The translations under genes were made by a program, and so were the position numbers. This document shows positions 8,230 to 17,369 of a stretch of DNA of 64,000 bases, piece by piece; position 1 is the stretch's first letter; every line of letters starts with the position of its first letter. The notes under the pieces are model-generated. The model was not told the DNA's origin, searched no databases, and worked only from the letters and a program-made list of their open reading frames with translations. This stretch comes from Candidatus Gemmiger faecavium (GTDB lineage: Bacteria > Bacillota > Clostridia > Oscillospirales > Ruminococcaceae): contig DXFO01000040.1 of the NCBI GenBank assembly GCA_019114415.1, forward strand, positions 1 through 64,000. The letters run 5' to 3'.

Positions 8230-9348
8230 ATGACGGTGGACAAGATCATCCTCGGCGCGGGCCTGTACGGCCTGTATGCGGCGCTGCAGTGCGGACGCCG
8301 GGGCCAGCGTGTGCTGGTCTTTGAACGAGATGCCGCACCCTTTATGCGGGCGACCTACATCAATCAGGCGCGGGTGCACATGGGGTATCACTACCCCCGC
8401 AGCTACTCCACTGCCATCAAGAGCGCCCATTACTTTGAGCGCTTCTGCAAGGATTACGGTTTCTGCCTGCGCACCGATTTCGACCAGATCTACGCCACCA
8501 GCGCCCACTTTTCCTGGACCAACGCCGCCGAGTTCCGCCGCTTCTGCAACGCTGCGGGCATCCGCTGCGACGGCGTCGACCCGGAAAAGTACTTCAATCC
8601 CGGCATGTGCGACGGCGCCTTCCTCACCACCGAATATACCTACGATGCCCAGGTGCTGAAGGACTGGTTCCTGAAGGAACTGAGCCAGTGCCCAGACGTG
8701 GAGATCCGCTACGAGCATCCGGTGGAGCGCATCGAGAAGGGAAGCGACACCTGGCGCATTACGGCGGGGGGCGATGTGGCCGAGGCTCCCTTTGTTCTCA
8801 ACGCCACCTACGCGGGAGTCAACGACATCCACGCCATGGCGGGGTTTGAGCCCTTCAAGATCAAGTATGAGCTGTGCGAGATCATCCTCTGTGAGGTGGA
8901 CAAGCGGCTGTACAACACCGGCATCACCGTCATGGACGGGCCCTTTTTCAGCCTGATGCCCTTTGGGCAGACGGGTCTGCACAGCCTGACCAGCGTGACC
9001 TTCACCCCCCACGAGACCAGCTATGACACGGTGGCGACCTTCCCCTGCCAGGCACGCAGCGAGGGTCATTGCCGTCCGGGCAGCCTGTACAACTGCAACG
9101 AATGCCCCGCAAAACCCAAAAGCGCCTGGCCCTACATGGGGCAGCTGGCCCGCAAGTACCTGCGGGAGGAATACGGCTTTACCTACAAAGGCAGCCTGTT
9201 CAGCATGAAACCGATTTTGAAAGCCAGCGAGATCGACGACTCCCGCCCCACTGTGGTGCGCAGGATGTCCGACACGCCGGTCTTTTACAGCGTGCTTTCC
9301 GGCAAGATCAATACGGTATACGATTTGGATGAGGTGCTGGCGCAATGA
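8230..9348 (+). CDS. FAD-dependent oxidoreductase (DAO-like) of the glycan cluster
   Basis: The 372-residue protein opens with the FAD-binding Rossmann motif GAGLYG (9-14) and continues as a D-amino-acid-oxidase-like flavoprotein. A distinctive feature is a four-cysteine segment in the C-terminal half, C273-x7-C281-x7-C289-x2-C292, which could bind a metal or iron-sulfur cluster. AAAGGAG lies eight bases before the ATG at 8230. It sits between two GT2 genes and overlaps the next by four bases, so oxidation or ring rearrangement of a sugar is a reasonable guess. A UDP-galactopyranose-mutase-like role was considered, but the typical mutase motifs were not seen. Confidence 0.78.
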   Translation: MTVDKIILGAGLYGLYAALQCGRRGQRVLVFERDAAPFMRATYINQARVHMGYHYPRSYSTAIKSAHYFERFCKDYGFCLRTDFDQIYATSAHFSWTNAAEFRRFCNAAGIRCDGVDPEKYFNPGMCDGAFLTTEYTYDAQVLKDWFLKELSQCPDVEIRYEHPVERIEKGSDTWRITAGGDVAEAPFVLNATYAGVNDIHAMAGFEPFKIKYELCEIILCEVDKRLYNTGITVMDGPFFSLMPFGQTGLHSLTSVTFTPHETSYDTVATFPCQARSEGHCRPGSLYNCNECPAKPKSAWPYMGQLARKYLREEYGFTYKGSLFSMKPILKASEIDDSRPTVVRRMSDTPVFYSVLSGKINTVYDLDEVLAQ

Positions 9349-10259
9349 CAACAAACAAGGAAAAAAACTTTATCTCCGCGGTGGTCTATCTGCACAATGA
9401 CGGCGTGCGCGCGGTCAAGTTCTTCAAGATGCTGACCGAGCAGCTGGATGCCCACTTTGAGCAATATGAGCTCATTGCGGTGGACGACGCCTGCACCGAC
9501 GACACCATCCCCATGCTGCGGGACTGGGCCAAGGATCTGGACAAGCCCCTGACCTTCCTGCACATGAGCCTGTTTCAGCGCCTGGAACCCTGCATGAACG
9601 CGGGGCTGGACGCTTCCATCGGCGACTATGTCTATGAGTTCGACACCACCGACGTGCCTTACCCGGCGGATATGATCTTTGCCGCCTACCAGACGGCCAT
9701 GACCGGTAGCGACATCGTCTCGGTCTGCCCCAGCCGCACCAGCGGCACCAGTCGGCTGTTCTACGGGGTGTTCAATGCCAATTCCCACTCCGCTTACCGG
9801 CTGCGCACCGACGCTTTCCGCCTGGTCTCCCGCCGCGCCGTCAACCGGGTGCACGCTTCCAGCGAGCATCTGCCTTACCGCAAGGCGGCCTACGCAGCCT
9901 CCGGCCTGAAAATGACCGACCTGACCTTTGAAGGCCGCATCATGGACCGGGGCGCGGGACGTCTCAGCCTTGCAGCGGACAGCCTTGCCCTTTACACCGA
10001 CGCGGGCTTCAAGCTCAGCGCCGGGGTGACGCTGGTCATGATGGTTCTGGCCCTGGCCGAGCTGGTCTACACCCTGGTCATCTTTGCCACCGGCCACCCC
10101 ATCGAGGGCTGGACCACCATGATGTTTGTCCTGACCCTGGGCTTTGCCGGCGTCTTTGCAGTGCTGGCCATCATCGTCAAGTATCTGTCCCTGCTGGTGG
10201 AACTGATTTTCAAAAAGCAGAAGTACCTTATCGAGAGCGTGGAAAAGATCCAGAAATAA
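9345..10259 (+). CDS. Family 2 glycosyltransferase with C-terminal membrane anchor
   Basis: A 304-residue GT2 enzyme. The donor-binding region holds AVDDACTDDT near 45 and the DXD-like EFDTTD near 100. Two hydrophobic segments follow (about 228-250 and 258-285), then a short basic tail, the topology of GtrB/DPM1-type polyprenyl-phosphate glycosyltransferases. It overlaps the FAD gene by four bases and precedes a polytopic membrane protein. Likely makes a lipid-linked sugar used outside the membrane. Confidence 0.8.
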   Translation: MTTNKEKNFISAVVYLHNDGVRAVKFFKMLTEQLDAHFEQYELIAVDDACTDDTIPMLRDWAKDLDKPLTFLHMSLFQRLEPCMNAGLDASIGDYVYEFDTTDVPYPADMIFAAYQTAMTGSDIVSVCPSRTSGTSRLFYGVFNANSHSAYRLRTDAFRLVSRRAVNRVHASSEHLPYRKAAYAASGLKMTDLTFEGRIMDRGAGRLSLAADSLALYTDAGFKLSAGVTLVMMVLALAELVYTLVIFATGHPIEGWTTMMFVLTLGFAGVFAVLAIIVKYLSLLVELIFKKQKYLIESVEKIQK

Positions 10260-10296
10260 TGGCCCCACCGGCCGGGAAAGGAGGGCATTGCGCCCC

Positions 10297-12000
10297 ATGG
10301 AATCTACCAACAAAGGACGGCTGCACTGCCCCCGTCTGCCGGAACTTTCCGTCCGCGGCTTCTGGCTGTGCGTGGCGGCTGTGGTGCTGGTCAAATGTGT
10401 GCTGACCTCCTTCCAGATGGCATATACCTGGGTGGGGGGCGCGCCCCTGGACGATGAACTGATGTTCCGTGCCGCCAACGCCATCTCCAGTGGGGAGTGG
10501 CTGGGAGCCTACGACTATCTGACTCTCTCCAAGAGCATGTTTTTCGCAGTGTGGCTGGCCTTTCTGAATGTCCTGCACCTGCCCTATCTTGTGTCGGGGC
10601 AGTTTTTGTGGTGCGCTGCATCGCTGCTGGCGGCGCTGGCCTTCCGGCCCTGGCTGCGTCATGCCGGGCGGGGCCGCTGGGCAGAGTTTGCCGTGTTTGC
10701 GGTGCTGGCCTTCAACCCGGCATCCACTGCCGCCTACACCCTGCGGGTCTACCGGGATAACATCTTCCCGGCCCTCTGCCTGATCTGCTTCGCGGGCTTC
10801 TGCGGGGCATTGCTGCGGGCGATTTTCACACCGGATACCCGGCGCTGGCCCTGGCTGCTGGCGGCGGGGGCAGGGCTGGTCACCGGCTATCTGGACCGGG
10901 AGGATGCAGGGCTGTTCCTTTTGCCCTTTGCCGCCCTGGCTACGGTGGCCCTGGTCTGGCTGACCCTGCGGGACCGCCGCCCGGTCCGTCTGGCGGCGCT
11001 GGTGCTGCCCTTTGTCATGCTGGGCGCAGGAATTCTGACCTTCTGCGGTCTGAACCAGCATTATTACGGCGTGTTCGCTCTGTCCGATTTCTCCACCGGC
11101 AGCTTTGCCGATGCCATGGGCGCCATGGCCCGAGTGGAGGCCCCCGAGGGCTACACCCCCCTGGTGGCGGTGACCAAGGGCACCAGGGAACTGCTGTATG
11201 AGAACGTCCCCGAGCTTGCCCCCCTGGAATACTGGCTGGAGGAGGACCCCCAGCTGCAAAACGACTTCCGCGACCCGGAGCTGGATGACTACCGGGCGGG
11301 CAGTTTTTACTGGGCCATCCGCCGCGCCGCCCAGTTTGAGGGGCTTTACGACACCGCCCAGGAGGCGGAGGAATACTGGGCCTCGGTGGCGGAGCGCATC
11401 AACGCCCTGTGCGACGACGGCACCCTGCCTTCCTGGACAGGGGAGCGCAGCAGCACCACCCCGCCCATCCGCTCCGAACACGTGCTGCCGGTGCTGGCGG
11501 AAAGCGCCAAGGGTGCACTCTGGGCGCTGACCTTCCAGGACTGCCAGCCCTATGAGGAACTGCGCTCCATCGGCACCGAGGAGGACTTTGCCCAGTGGTC
11601 GTCCTACCTGAACTGCCGGTTCAACGGCGCGGCGGAGGCCGGCAAGGATACCCCCTATTACAGCCCCTATCAGAAGATCGTGTTCGGCTTTTTGCAGGGC
11701 GTGCGCTATGTGTATGCCGCTCTGCTGCCCTTGAGTTTTCTATACGCATTGTATTTGCAAATCAAAAAAATACCTGTTGTATTCAAGACGAGAAAAACAG
11801 AAACCCTGCTGCCCTGGGCGCTCTTACTGGTGCTTTTGGGCATGGCGGCGCTGCGCTGTGCCATGATCGCCTTTGTGGAGGTGTCCAGCTTCGGCATCGG
11901 TACCTCCACCATGTATCTGGCCACGGTGCACCCCCTGCTGCTGCTCTACACCGCGGCAGCGATCCTGACCGAAAGGAGGTCCGGCCATGGCAACGCCTGA
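10297..12000 (+). CDS. Polytopic membrane protein of the glycan operon (possible GT-C glycosyltransferase)
   Basis: The 567-residue protein has about ten hydrophobic segments and a soluble stretch of about 160 residues before the last group. An acidic pair right after the first membrane segment (PLDDELM near residue 52) is where GT-C enzymes such as ArnT-like transferases keep their catalytic Asp. AAAGGAGGG lies 11 bases before the ATG at 10297; a TTG nine bases earlier is too close to that site. Its stop lies inside the start region of the next gene. I do not recognise the family; the GT-C call rests on topology, the acidic loop and the neighbouring lipid-linked-sugar GT2. Confidence 0.6.
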   Translation: MESTNKGRLHCPRLPELSVRGFWLCVAAVVLVKCVLTSFQMAYTWVGGAPLDDELMFRAANAISSGEWLGAYDYLTLSKSMFFAVWLAFLNVLHLPYLVSGQFLWCAASLLAALAFRPWLRHAGRGRWAEFAVFAVLAFNPASTAAYTLRVYRDNIFPALCLICFAGFCGALLRAIFTPDTRRWPWLLAAGAGLVTGYLDREDAGLFLLPFAALATVALVWLTLRDRRPVRLAALVLPFVMLGAGILTFCGLNQHYYGVFALSDFSTGSFADAMGAMARVEAPEGYTPLVAVTKGTRELLYENVPELAPLEYWLEEDPQLQNDFRDPELDDYRAGSFYWAIRRAAQFEGLYDTAQEAEEYWASVAERINALCDDGTLPSWTGERSSTTPPIRSEHVLPVLAESAKGALWALTFQDCQPYEELRSIGTEEDFAQWSSYLNCRFNGAAEAGKDTPYYSPYQKIVFGFLQGVRYVYAALLPLSFLYALYLQIKKIPVVFKTRKTETLLPWALLLVLLGMAALRCAMIAFVEVSSFGIGTSTMYLATVHPLLLLYTAAAILTERRSGHGNA

Positions 12001-13219
12001 TCTGCTCATTGTAGGCGGCGGCGCCGCCGGACTCATGGCCGCCGGGGCCGCCGCGGCGCGGGGACTTTCCGTCGCCGTGCTGGAGCACAACCCCAAAGGC
12101 CCGGGCCAGAAACTGCTCATCACCGGCAAGGGCCGGTGCAACCTGACCAACGACTGCGACGTGCAGGAATTTCTGCCCTTTGTCCGCCGCAATCCCCGGT
12201 TTCTCTATTCGGCACTGTATGCCTTCCCGCCTGCAGCGGCCATGGAACTGTTTGAATCCCTGGGGGTCCCCCTCAAAACTGAGCGGGGCCGCCGGGTCTT
12301 TCCCCAGAGCGACCGCGCTGCCGACGTGCTGGAGGCCCTGCGCCGCTATGCCGCCGACGCCCGGATGATCCACGGCTCCGCCCGCCGCCTTTGCATCGAG
12401 GACGGCCGCTGCACCGGTGTGGAGACTTCCGATGGCCGCATCCTGTCCGCAAAAGCCGTTTTGGTGGCCACGGGTGGCGTCAGCTACCCCGTCACCGGCA
12501 GCGACGGCAGCGGTTACAAGCTGGCCCGCCAGGCGGGGCACCGCATCGTCACCCCCCAGCCCAGCCTGTGCAGCCTGGTCTCCCCGGACCCGGCCTGCCG
12601 CAAAATGATGGGGCTGTCCCTGCGCAACGTCCGCCTGACCCTGCTGGAGGACGGTCGCCCTGTCTTTTCGGAGCAGGGGGAGGCGCTGTTCACCCATTTC
12701 GGCCTGTCGGGGCCGCTGGTGCTGTCGGCGTCCACCTGGATCACCGACTTTGCCCGCCATCGCTATGTCTGCGAGTTCGACCTCAAGCCGGCTCTGGATG
12801 AAAAGACCCTCTATGACCGTCTGACCCGGGACTTTGCCGCCCTGGGGGGACACAGCGCCCAGGGAGCTCTGGAAAAGCTGCTGCCCCGGTCCATGCGCCC
12901 CGTGGCGGTGGAAAAGTGGGGCGTGGACCCCGCCGCCCGGGCCGCCCAGATCACCAAGGCCCAGAAACAGGCTCTGGTGGAGCTGTGCAAGCACTGGCAG
13001 GTACCGGTCAACCAATTGGGAGACCTGCAGCACGCCGTGGTCACGGCGGGGGGCGTGGACTGCGCCCAGGTCAATCCCCGCACCATGGAGAGCAAGCTCT
13101 GTTCCGGGCTTTACTTTGCCGGGGAAGTGCTGGACGTGGACGCCCGGACGGGCGGCTACAACCTGCAGATCGCCTGGGCAACGGCACAGGCTGCGGCCCG
13201 CGCCGCCGCAAATGCATAA
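11987..13219 (+). CDS. HI0933/BaiN-type NAD(P)/FAD flavoprotein
   Basis: This flavoprotein is 410 residues long, typical for the family. The N-terminus has GGGAAGLMA (8-16), the next motif GKGRCNLTN is a family hallmark, and VATGGVSYP near 160 and the C-terminal GEVLDVDARTGGYN complete the two-dinucleotide fold. Members include the BaiN bile-acid 3-oxo reductase and many enzymes of unknown substrate. In Clostridia it commonly precedes cmk, as here. GAAAGGAGG precedes the ATG; the start overlaps the end of the membrane protein gene by 14 bases. Confidence 0.88.
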   Translation: MATPDLLIVGGGAAGLMAAGAAAARGLSVAVLEHNPKGPGQKLLITGKGRCNLTNDCDVQEFLPFVRRNPRFLYSALYAFPPAAAMELFESLGVPLKTERGRRVFPQSDRAADVLEALRRYAADARMIHGSARRLCIEDGRCTGVETSDGRILSAKAVLVATGGVSYPVTGSDGSGYKLARQAGHRIVTPQPSLCSLVSPDPACRKMMGLSLRNVRLTLLEDGRPVFSEQGEALFTHFGLSGPLVLSASTWITDFARHRYVCEFDLKPALDEKTLYDRLTRDFAALGGHSAQGALEKLLPRSMRPVAVEKWGVDPAARAAQITKAQKQALVELCKHWQVPVNQLGDLQHAVVTAGGVDCAQVNPRTMESKLCSGLYFAGEVLDVDARTGGYNLQIAWATAQAAARAAANA

Positions 13220-13255
13220 CACCGCCCTGCGGTATGGAATAAAGGAGTAAGAAAT

Positions 13256-13921
13256 ATGGTTTCGGTTGCGATCGACGGCCCGTCCGGAGCGGGCAAATCC
13301 AGCATGGCCAGGCGTCTGGCCGCTGAGCTGGGCTATACGTATGTGGATACCGGCGCAATGTACCGCGCCGTGGGCCTGTACGCCCTGCGTGCGGGCAAGG
13401 ACCCTGCAGACAACGCAGCGGTGGAGGCACTGCTGCCCCAGGTTCACCTGGACATCCTGCTCAAGGACGGCACCCAGCATGTGCTGCTCAACGGGGAGGA
13501 TGTCTCCGCTGCCATCCGCGCCGAGGAAGTGGGAATGGCGGCCTCTGCGGTGGGGGCAAACCCTGCCGTGCGCGCCTTCCTGCTGGACACCCAGCGTGCC
13601 CTGGCCAAGAGCCGGGACGTGCTCATGGACGGCCGGGACATCGGCACGGTGGTGCTGCCCGACGCAACGGTCAAGATCTTCCTGACCGCCAGCCCCGAAG
13701 CCCGGGCACAGCGTCGCTTTGCCGAGCTGCAGGCCAAGGGGGAGCAGGCCGACTTTGAGACGGTGCTGGCCGACATCCGCCGCCGGGACAATCAGGATAC
13801 CCATCGTGCCGCCGCGCCGCTGCGTCAGGCGGAGGATGCCGTGCTGGTGGACACCAGCGAGCTGGACATTGAACAGAGCTTTGCCCTGCTCAAGAACACC
13901 ATCCTCGACCGTATCGGTTGA
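13256..13921 (+). CDS. cmk: Cytidylate kinase
   Basis: CMP/dCMP kinase of 221 residues, the usual length. The P-loop GPSGAGKSS is at residues 8-16, followed by DTGAMYRA (CMP binding), DGRDIGTVV, and the lid region with QRRFAEL and RRRDNQDT. It makes CDP and dCDP for nucleic acid and phospholipid synthesis. AAAGGAG precedes the ATG, and plsC follows 37 bases later, the usual clostridial order. Confidence 0.97.
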   Translation: MVSVAIDGPSGAGKSSMARRLAAELGYTYVDTGAMYRAVGLYALRAGKDPADNAAVEALLPQVHLDILLKDGTQHVLLNGEDVSAAIRAEEVGMAASAVGANPAVRAFLLDTQRALAKSRDVLMDGRDIGTVVLPDATVKIFLTASPEARAQRRFAELQAKGEQADFETVLADIRRRDNQDTHRAAAPLRQAEDAVLVDTSELDIEQSFALLKNTILDRIG

Positions 13922-13958
13922 GCCGCCGCAGAAAGGGAAGTATAAGAGAGGTACGAAC

Positions 13959-14579
13959 ATGGTACTATATTGGATCCTGCTGCCCATCGTCTGGGTGATC
14001 TGGCATGTCCTGTGGCGCATCCGGGTGGTCGGCAGCGAAAACCTGATCCGCGGCCGGGGCTTTGTCGTCGCCCCCAACCACATCTCCGACCTGGACCCGG
14101 TCTTTGTGGCCATCTCGGTGTTTACCTTCCATCGTATGTGCATCCTCGCCAAGGAGGAGCTGTTCCATAACTGGTTCATCGGCTGGTTTTTGCGCAATAT
14201 GGGCGCAGTGCCCATCGCCCGGGGCAAGGGCGATACCAACACGGTGGGGCAGGTGACCGAGCAGGTCAGCGCCGGGCGCGGCCTGCTGATCTTCCCCGAG
14301 GGCACCCGCACCAAGGACGGCAAGATCGGCGTCATCAAGAGCGGCGCCTTTGTGGTGGCCGGCCAGGCCGGGGTGGATATGATCCCCTGCCGCATCATCT
14401 ACGATACCAAGGACGGCCGCCAGCATCTGTTCTGCCGGGTGCGGATCTGCTTCGGTGAGCCCATCCCCGCTGCGGACCTGAAAATTCAGGACCCGCGCCA
14501 TTCCATGTCTCAGCTGCGCACCCTGAAAAAACGTCTGCGCGACTGCTGGGAAGATCTGTACGAAAAAAATAAATTCTGA
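13959..14579 (+). CDS. plsC: 1-acyl-sn-glycerol-3-phosphate acyltransferase
   Basis: The 206-residue protein starts with one membrane segment and carries the acyltransferase blocks: NHxxxxD (NHISDLD near 35), the G-x-PI-x-R block (AVPIARGKGD) and FPEGTRTKDG near 110. It transfers an acyl chain to lysophosphatidate in phospholipid synthesis at the inner membrane face. The ATG at 13959 follows GAGAGG by 7 bases. The open frame extends to 13719 upstream, but that part overlaps cmk. It sits between cmk and ispH. Confidence 0.92.
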   Translation: MVLYWILLPIVWVIWHVLWRIRVVGSENLIRGRGFVVAPNHISDLDPVFVAISVFTFHRMCILAKEELFHNWFIGWFLRNMGAVPIARGKGDTNTVGQVTEQVSAGRGLLIFPEGTRTKDGKIGVIKSGAFVVAGQAGVDMIPCRIIYDTKDGRQHLFCRVRICFGEPIPAADLKIQDPRHSMSQLRTLKKRLRDCWEDLYEKNKF

Positions 14580-14666
14580 GTTCTTCCGGTTTTTTGCCCG
14601 CCGCCTGTATGAGAAGGCGGGCAAAGGACCATACTGATCGACGAATGCACGGAGGTGCAAACAGCC

Positions 14667-16601
14667 ATGGAGATCCGCCTTGCCAAGACGGCCGGTTTTT
14701 GCTTCGGCGTCAACCGCGCGGTCAAGCTGACCTATGAACTGCTGGACCAGGGCCGCAAGGTTGCCACCCTGGGGCCGTTGATCCATAACCCCCAGGTGGT
14801 GGAGGACCTGCGCAGCCGCGGTGCCGTGACCTGCGACGATGTGGACGATGTCCCCGACGGGTACGAGGTGGTCATCCGCAGCCACGGCGTTGGTGAAAAC
14901 GTTTACGAGAAAATCCGAACACGCGGCCTGGCGTTTCACGACGCCACTTGTCCTTTTGTTGCAAAAATCCATACGATTGCTGCCGAAGCGGGCAAAAACG
15001 GTGCGATTTTGCTCGTGGCGGGGGACAGCGAACACCCCGAAGTACAGGGAATTGTAGGCCATGCAACGGGGCCTGTGGTGGTTTTTGCGGGGCTTTCCGA
15101 ACTGGAAGAGTGGGCGTCGCAAAACGAGCCACAAAAATCCATATATGCGGTGGCTCAGACCACTTTTCGGGTGGAAAGCTGGGAAGCCTGCAAGTCTTTT
15201 CTAAAAAAATGGTGTACAAATCCCAAAATATTTGATACAATATGTAGTGCAACGTGGACGAGGCAGCAGGAAGCGGAAGACCTCAGCCAAAAATGCGATC
15301 ATATGGTCGTCATTGGCGGTCATCATTCTTCCAATACCCAAAAGCTGTTGCAGGTCGCCGCCAGGCACACCAATGCCGTCAGCATCGAGACAGCCGCAGA
15401 GCTGGACCGCAGCTGGCTGCGGGGTGCAAAGGTAGTGGGCGTGACAGCCGGGGCTTCAACGCCTTCGTCTATAATTGAGGAGGTACTTAACTGTATGAGT
15501 GAAGAAATTCGTGACGACATGAGTTTTGCCGAGATGCTGGAGGCCTCTGAGGCAAAGCCCCTGTTTGCTGGTAAAATCGTGAAAGCCAAAGTCATCAGCG
15601 TCAGCCCCACCGAGTGCACCGTCAGCGTTGACGGCTCCAAGCACACCGGCGTTGTCAAGCTGAGCGAGATGACCAACGATCCTTCCGCCCGCATGGAGGA
15701 TCTGGTCAAGGTCGACGACGAGCTGGATCTCGTTGTCCTCAAGACCAACGACCAGGAAGGCGTTGACACCCTGTCCCGCGTCCGTTTTGAGGCGCAGAAG
15801 GGCATGAAGGACGTTTCCGAAGCCTGCGAGAACGGCACCGTCATGGAAGGCGACGTTGTCGAGTCCAACAAGGGCGGCGTTGTCGTTATGGTCAAGGGCG
15901 TCCGCGTCTTTGTTCCCCGCAGCCAGGCTACCATGCGCCGTGACGAGGACTACACCAAGCTGGTCGGCCAGCATGTCCGCCTTGTCATCACCGAGTGCGC
16001 CGGCCGCAAGATCGTCGGCAGCATCAACAAGGTCACTGCCGAGGAGAACAAGGTCAAGCGCGAGGAGTTCTGGGCCAATGTTGAAGTTGGCAAGAAGTAC
16101 ACCGGCGTGGTCAAGAGCCTGACCAGCTACGGCGCCTTTGTTGACATCGGCGGCGTGGACGGTCTGTGCCACATCAGCGAGCTGAGCTGGTCCAACATCA
16201 AGCATCCCTCCGAGGTCGTCAATGTCGGCGATACCATCGAGGTTTACGTCAAGAGCTACGATCCTGAGAACCAGAAGGTTTCCCTCGGCTACAAGAAGGA
16301 AGAGGACAACCCCTGGGAGCAGCTCAAGACCGAGTATCCCATCGGCAGCGAGTTTGTTGCTCCGGTCGTTTCCATCACCAAGTTCGGTGCGTTCGTTCGC
16401 ATCCTGCCCGGTGTTGACGGCCTGGTCCACATCAGCGAGATCAGCAACGAGCGCGTCAACAAGGTCAGCGATGTCCTGAAGGTTGGCGACGAGGTCAAGG
16501 TCAAGCTGATCGACGTCGACTTCGACCGTAAGCGCATCAGCCTGTCCATGAAGGCTTGCCTCAATGAGGAAGCTGAGGGCGAGGAGACCGACGCCGAGTA
16601 A
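14667..16601 (+). CDS. ispH: IspH (HMBPP reductase) fused to ribosomal protein S1
   Basis: Residues 1-275 are 4-hydroxy-3-methylbut-2-enyl diphosphate reductase, last step of the MEP isoprenoid pathway, with the three [4Fe-4S] ligands C12, C95 and C193 and the SEHPEV substrate loop. Residues 277-644 contain four S1 RNA-binding domains and an acidic tail. Such fusions are known in Clostridia. GGAGG lies 11 bases before the ATG at 14667. The stretch 14890-15240 is visibly richer in A and T than its surroundings, while the S1 part has the codon choice of a highly expressed gene. A strong internal ribosome-binding site and ATG lie exactly at the junction (15477-15497), so free S1 may also be made. 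Confidence 0.95.
   Translation: MEIRLAKTAGFCFGVNRAVKLTYELLDQGRKVATLGPLIHNPQVVEDLRSRGAVTCDDVDDVPDGYEVVIRSHGVGENVYEKIRTRGLAFHDATCPFVAKIHTIAAEAGKNGAILLVAGDSEHPEVQGIVGHATGPVVVFAGLSELEEWASQNEPQKSIYAVAQTTFRVESWEACKSFLKKWCTNPKIFDTICSATWTRQQEAEDLSQKCDHMVVIGGHHSSNTQKLLQVAARHTNAVSIETAAELDRSWLRGAKVVGVTAGASTPSSIIEEVLNCMSEEIRDDMSFAEMLEASEAKPLFAGKIVKAKVISVSPTECTVSVDGSKHTGVVKLSEMTNDPSARMEDLVKVDDELDLVVLKTNDQEGVDTLSRVRFEAQKGMKDVSEACENGTVMEGDVVESNKGGVVVMVKGVRVFVPRSQATMRRDEDYTKLVGQHVRLVITECAGRKIVGSINKVTAEENKVKREEFWANVEVGKKYTGVVKSLTSYGAFVDIGGVDGLCHISELSWSNIKHPSEVVNVGDTIEVYVKSYDPENQKVSLGYKKEEDNPWEQLKTEYPIGSEFVAPVVSITKFGAFVRILPGVDGLVHISEISNERVNKVSDVLKVGDEVKVKLIDVDFDRKRISLSMKACLNEEAEGEETDAE
15477..15497 (+). promoter_or_regulatory. 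Internal ribosome-binding site and start codon for the S1 part
   Basis: GAGGAGG (15477-15483) is followed 11 bases later by an in-frame ATG (15495), codon 277 of the fusion and the first residue before the S1 domains. A TATAAT hexamer at 15470-15475 lies just upstream but has no -35 at proper distance. Initiation here would give an S1 protein of 368 residues. Confidence 0.55.
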
Positions 16602-16634
16602 TCGAGCGCTGTCCCCGGACTGTTCGTAACACAG

Positions 16635-16672
16635 ACGGAGCCTGCCTGGCAAACAGGCGGGCTCCGTTTTCT
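16635..16672 (+). terminator. Intrinsic terminator after ispH-S1
   Basis: A 14-bp stem with one G-T wobble (16635-16648 with 16654-16667) is followed by TTTTCTGTTG. It separates ispH-S1 from the GtrA-like gene. Confidence 0.85.
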
Positions 16673-16726
16673 GTTGCTGTCACTTTTTGAGCGCCGCGCC
16701 TGCCGCGGCGGGGAATCCGATCTGTT

Positions 16727-17179
16727 ATGGAAAAAATCAAAGCCATCATTGAAAAGTACTACGAGCAGCTGGCCTACCTGGTATTCGGCGGGCTGGCCAC
16801 CCTGCTCAACCTGGTGATCTTCGCCGTCAACCAGATCGTCTTTGGTGTGGATTTTGCCACCGGACTGGGCAATATCATCGACAACATCATCTGCATCCTG
16901 TTTGCCTACTGGACCAACCGCACCTTCGTGTTCAAAAGCCAGAACAAGGGTGCCAGCTCCCTGCGGGAGTTCGGTGAGTTCATCTTCTTCCGCCTGGTAA
17001 CGCTGCTTATGGACCAGGCCATCATCTGGCTGGGCGTCAGCATCGTCGGTCCCATGATCGGCTTTGCCAGCGATACCGCCGGCCTGTGGCCCATGGGCGT
17101 CAAGCTGTTCAGCCAGGTGGTCGTCATTCTCTCCAACTACGTATTTTCTAAGGTGTTCATCTTCAAAAAGAAAAACTGA
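16727..17179 (+). CDS. GtrA-like membrane protein
   Basis: A 150-residue protein with four membrane segments, the N-terminal YLVFGGLATLLNLVIF block and the second block NRTFVFKSQ, both typical of the GtrA/DPMS-like domain. GtrA proteins are thought to flip or help present polyprenyl-phosphate sugars made by GtrB-type GT2 enzymes; candidate partners here are the anchored GT2 genes at 9345 and 23253. Translation signals are weak (no clear GGAGG before the ATG). It is 34 bases upstream of a small membrane peptide. Confidence 0.85.
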   Translation: MEKIKAIIEKYYEQLAYLVFGGLATLLNLVIFAVNQIVFGVDFATGLGNIIDNIICILFAYWTNRTFVFKSQNKGASSLREFGEFIFFRLVTLLMDQAIIWLGVSIVGPMIGFASDTAGLWPMGVKLFSQVVVILSNYVFSKVFIFKKKN

Positions 17180-17213
17180 TCACGGACATCGTCCGGGAAA
17201 GGAGAACATTGCC

Positions 17214-17369
17214 ATGAGAAAAGTACGGGGTAAGGGCCTGCGCATTGCAGGTCTGGTGCTGGGCATCGTGGGCATTGTGACGTCGGTGACGGCGGTAATT
17301 CTGTCTGCCTGCGGCATGTACCAGGCGCGCATGTGCAAAAATTGCAAGAAAGGGGCTGAGTTCCGTTGA
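17214..17369 (+). CDS. Small single-pass membrane protein upstream of deoC
   Basis: This is a 51-residue gene with a good site (AAAGGAG, nine bases before the ATG at 17214). It has a basic N-terminus, one membrane segment (about 10-32) and a C-terminal tail with a CKNCKK pair of cysteines. Its TGA overlaps the TTG start of deoC, suggesting translational coupling. I do not recognise the family. The hydrophobic part could also be a cleaved signal with a lipobox-like SAC at 31-33, so a small lipoprotein is possible. Confidence 0.6.
   Translation: MRKVRGKGLRIAGLVLGIVGIVTSVTAVILSACGMYQARMCKNCKKGAEFR

Noticed and set aside
14587-14625. Inverted repeat GCCCGCC/GGCGGGC between plsC and ispH as a terminator
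   Set aside because: The T-run lies before the stem on the plus strand and there is none behind it on either strand.
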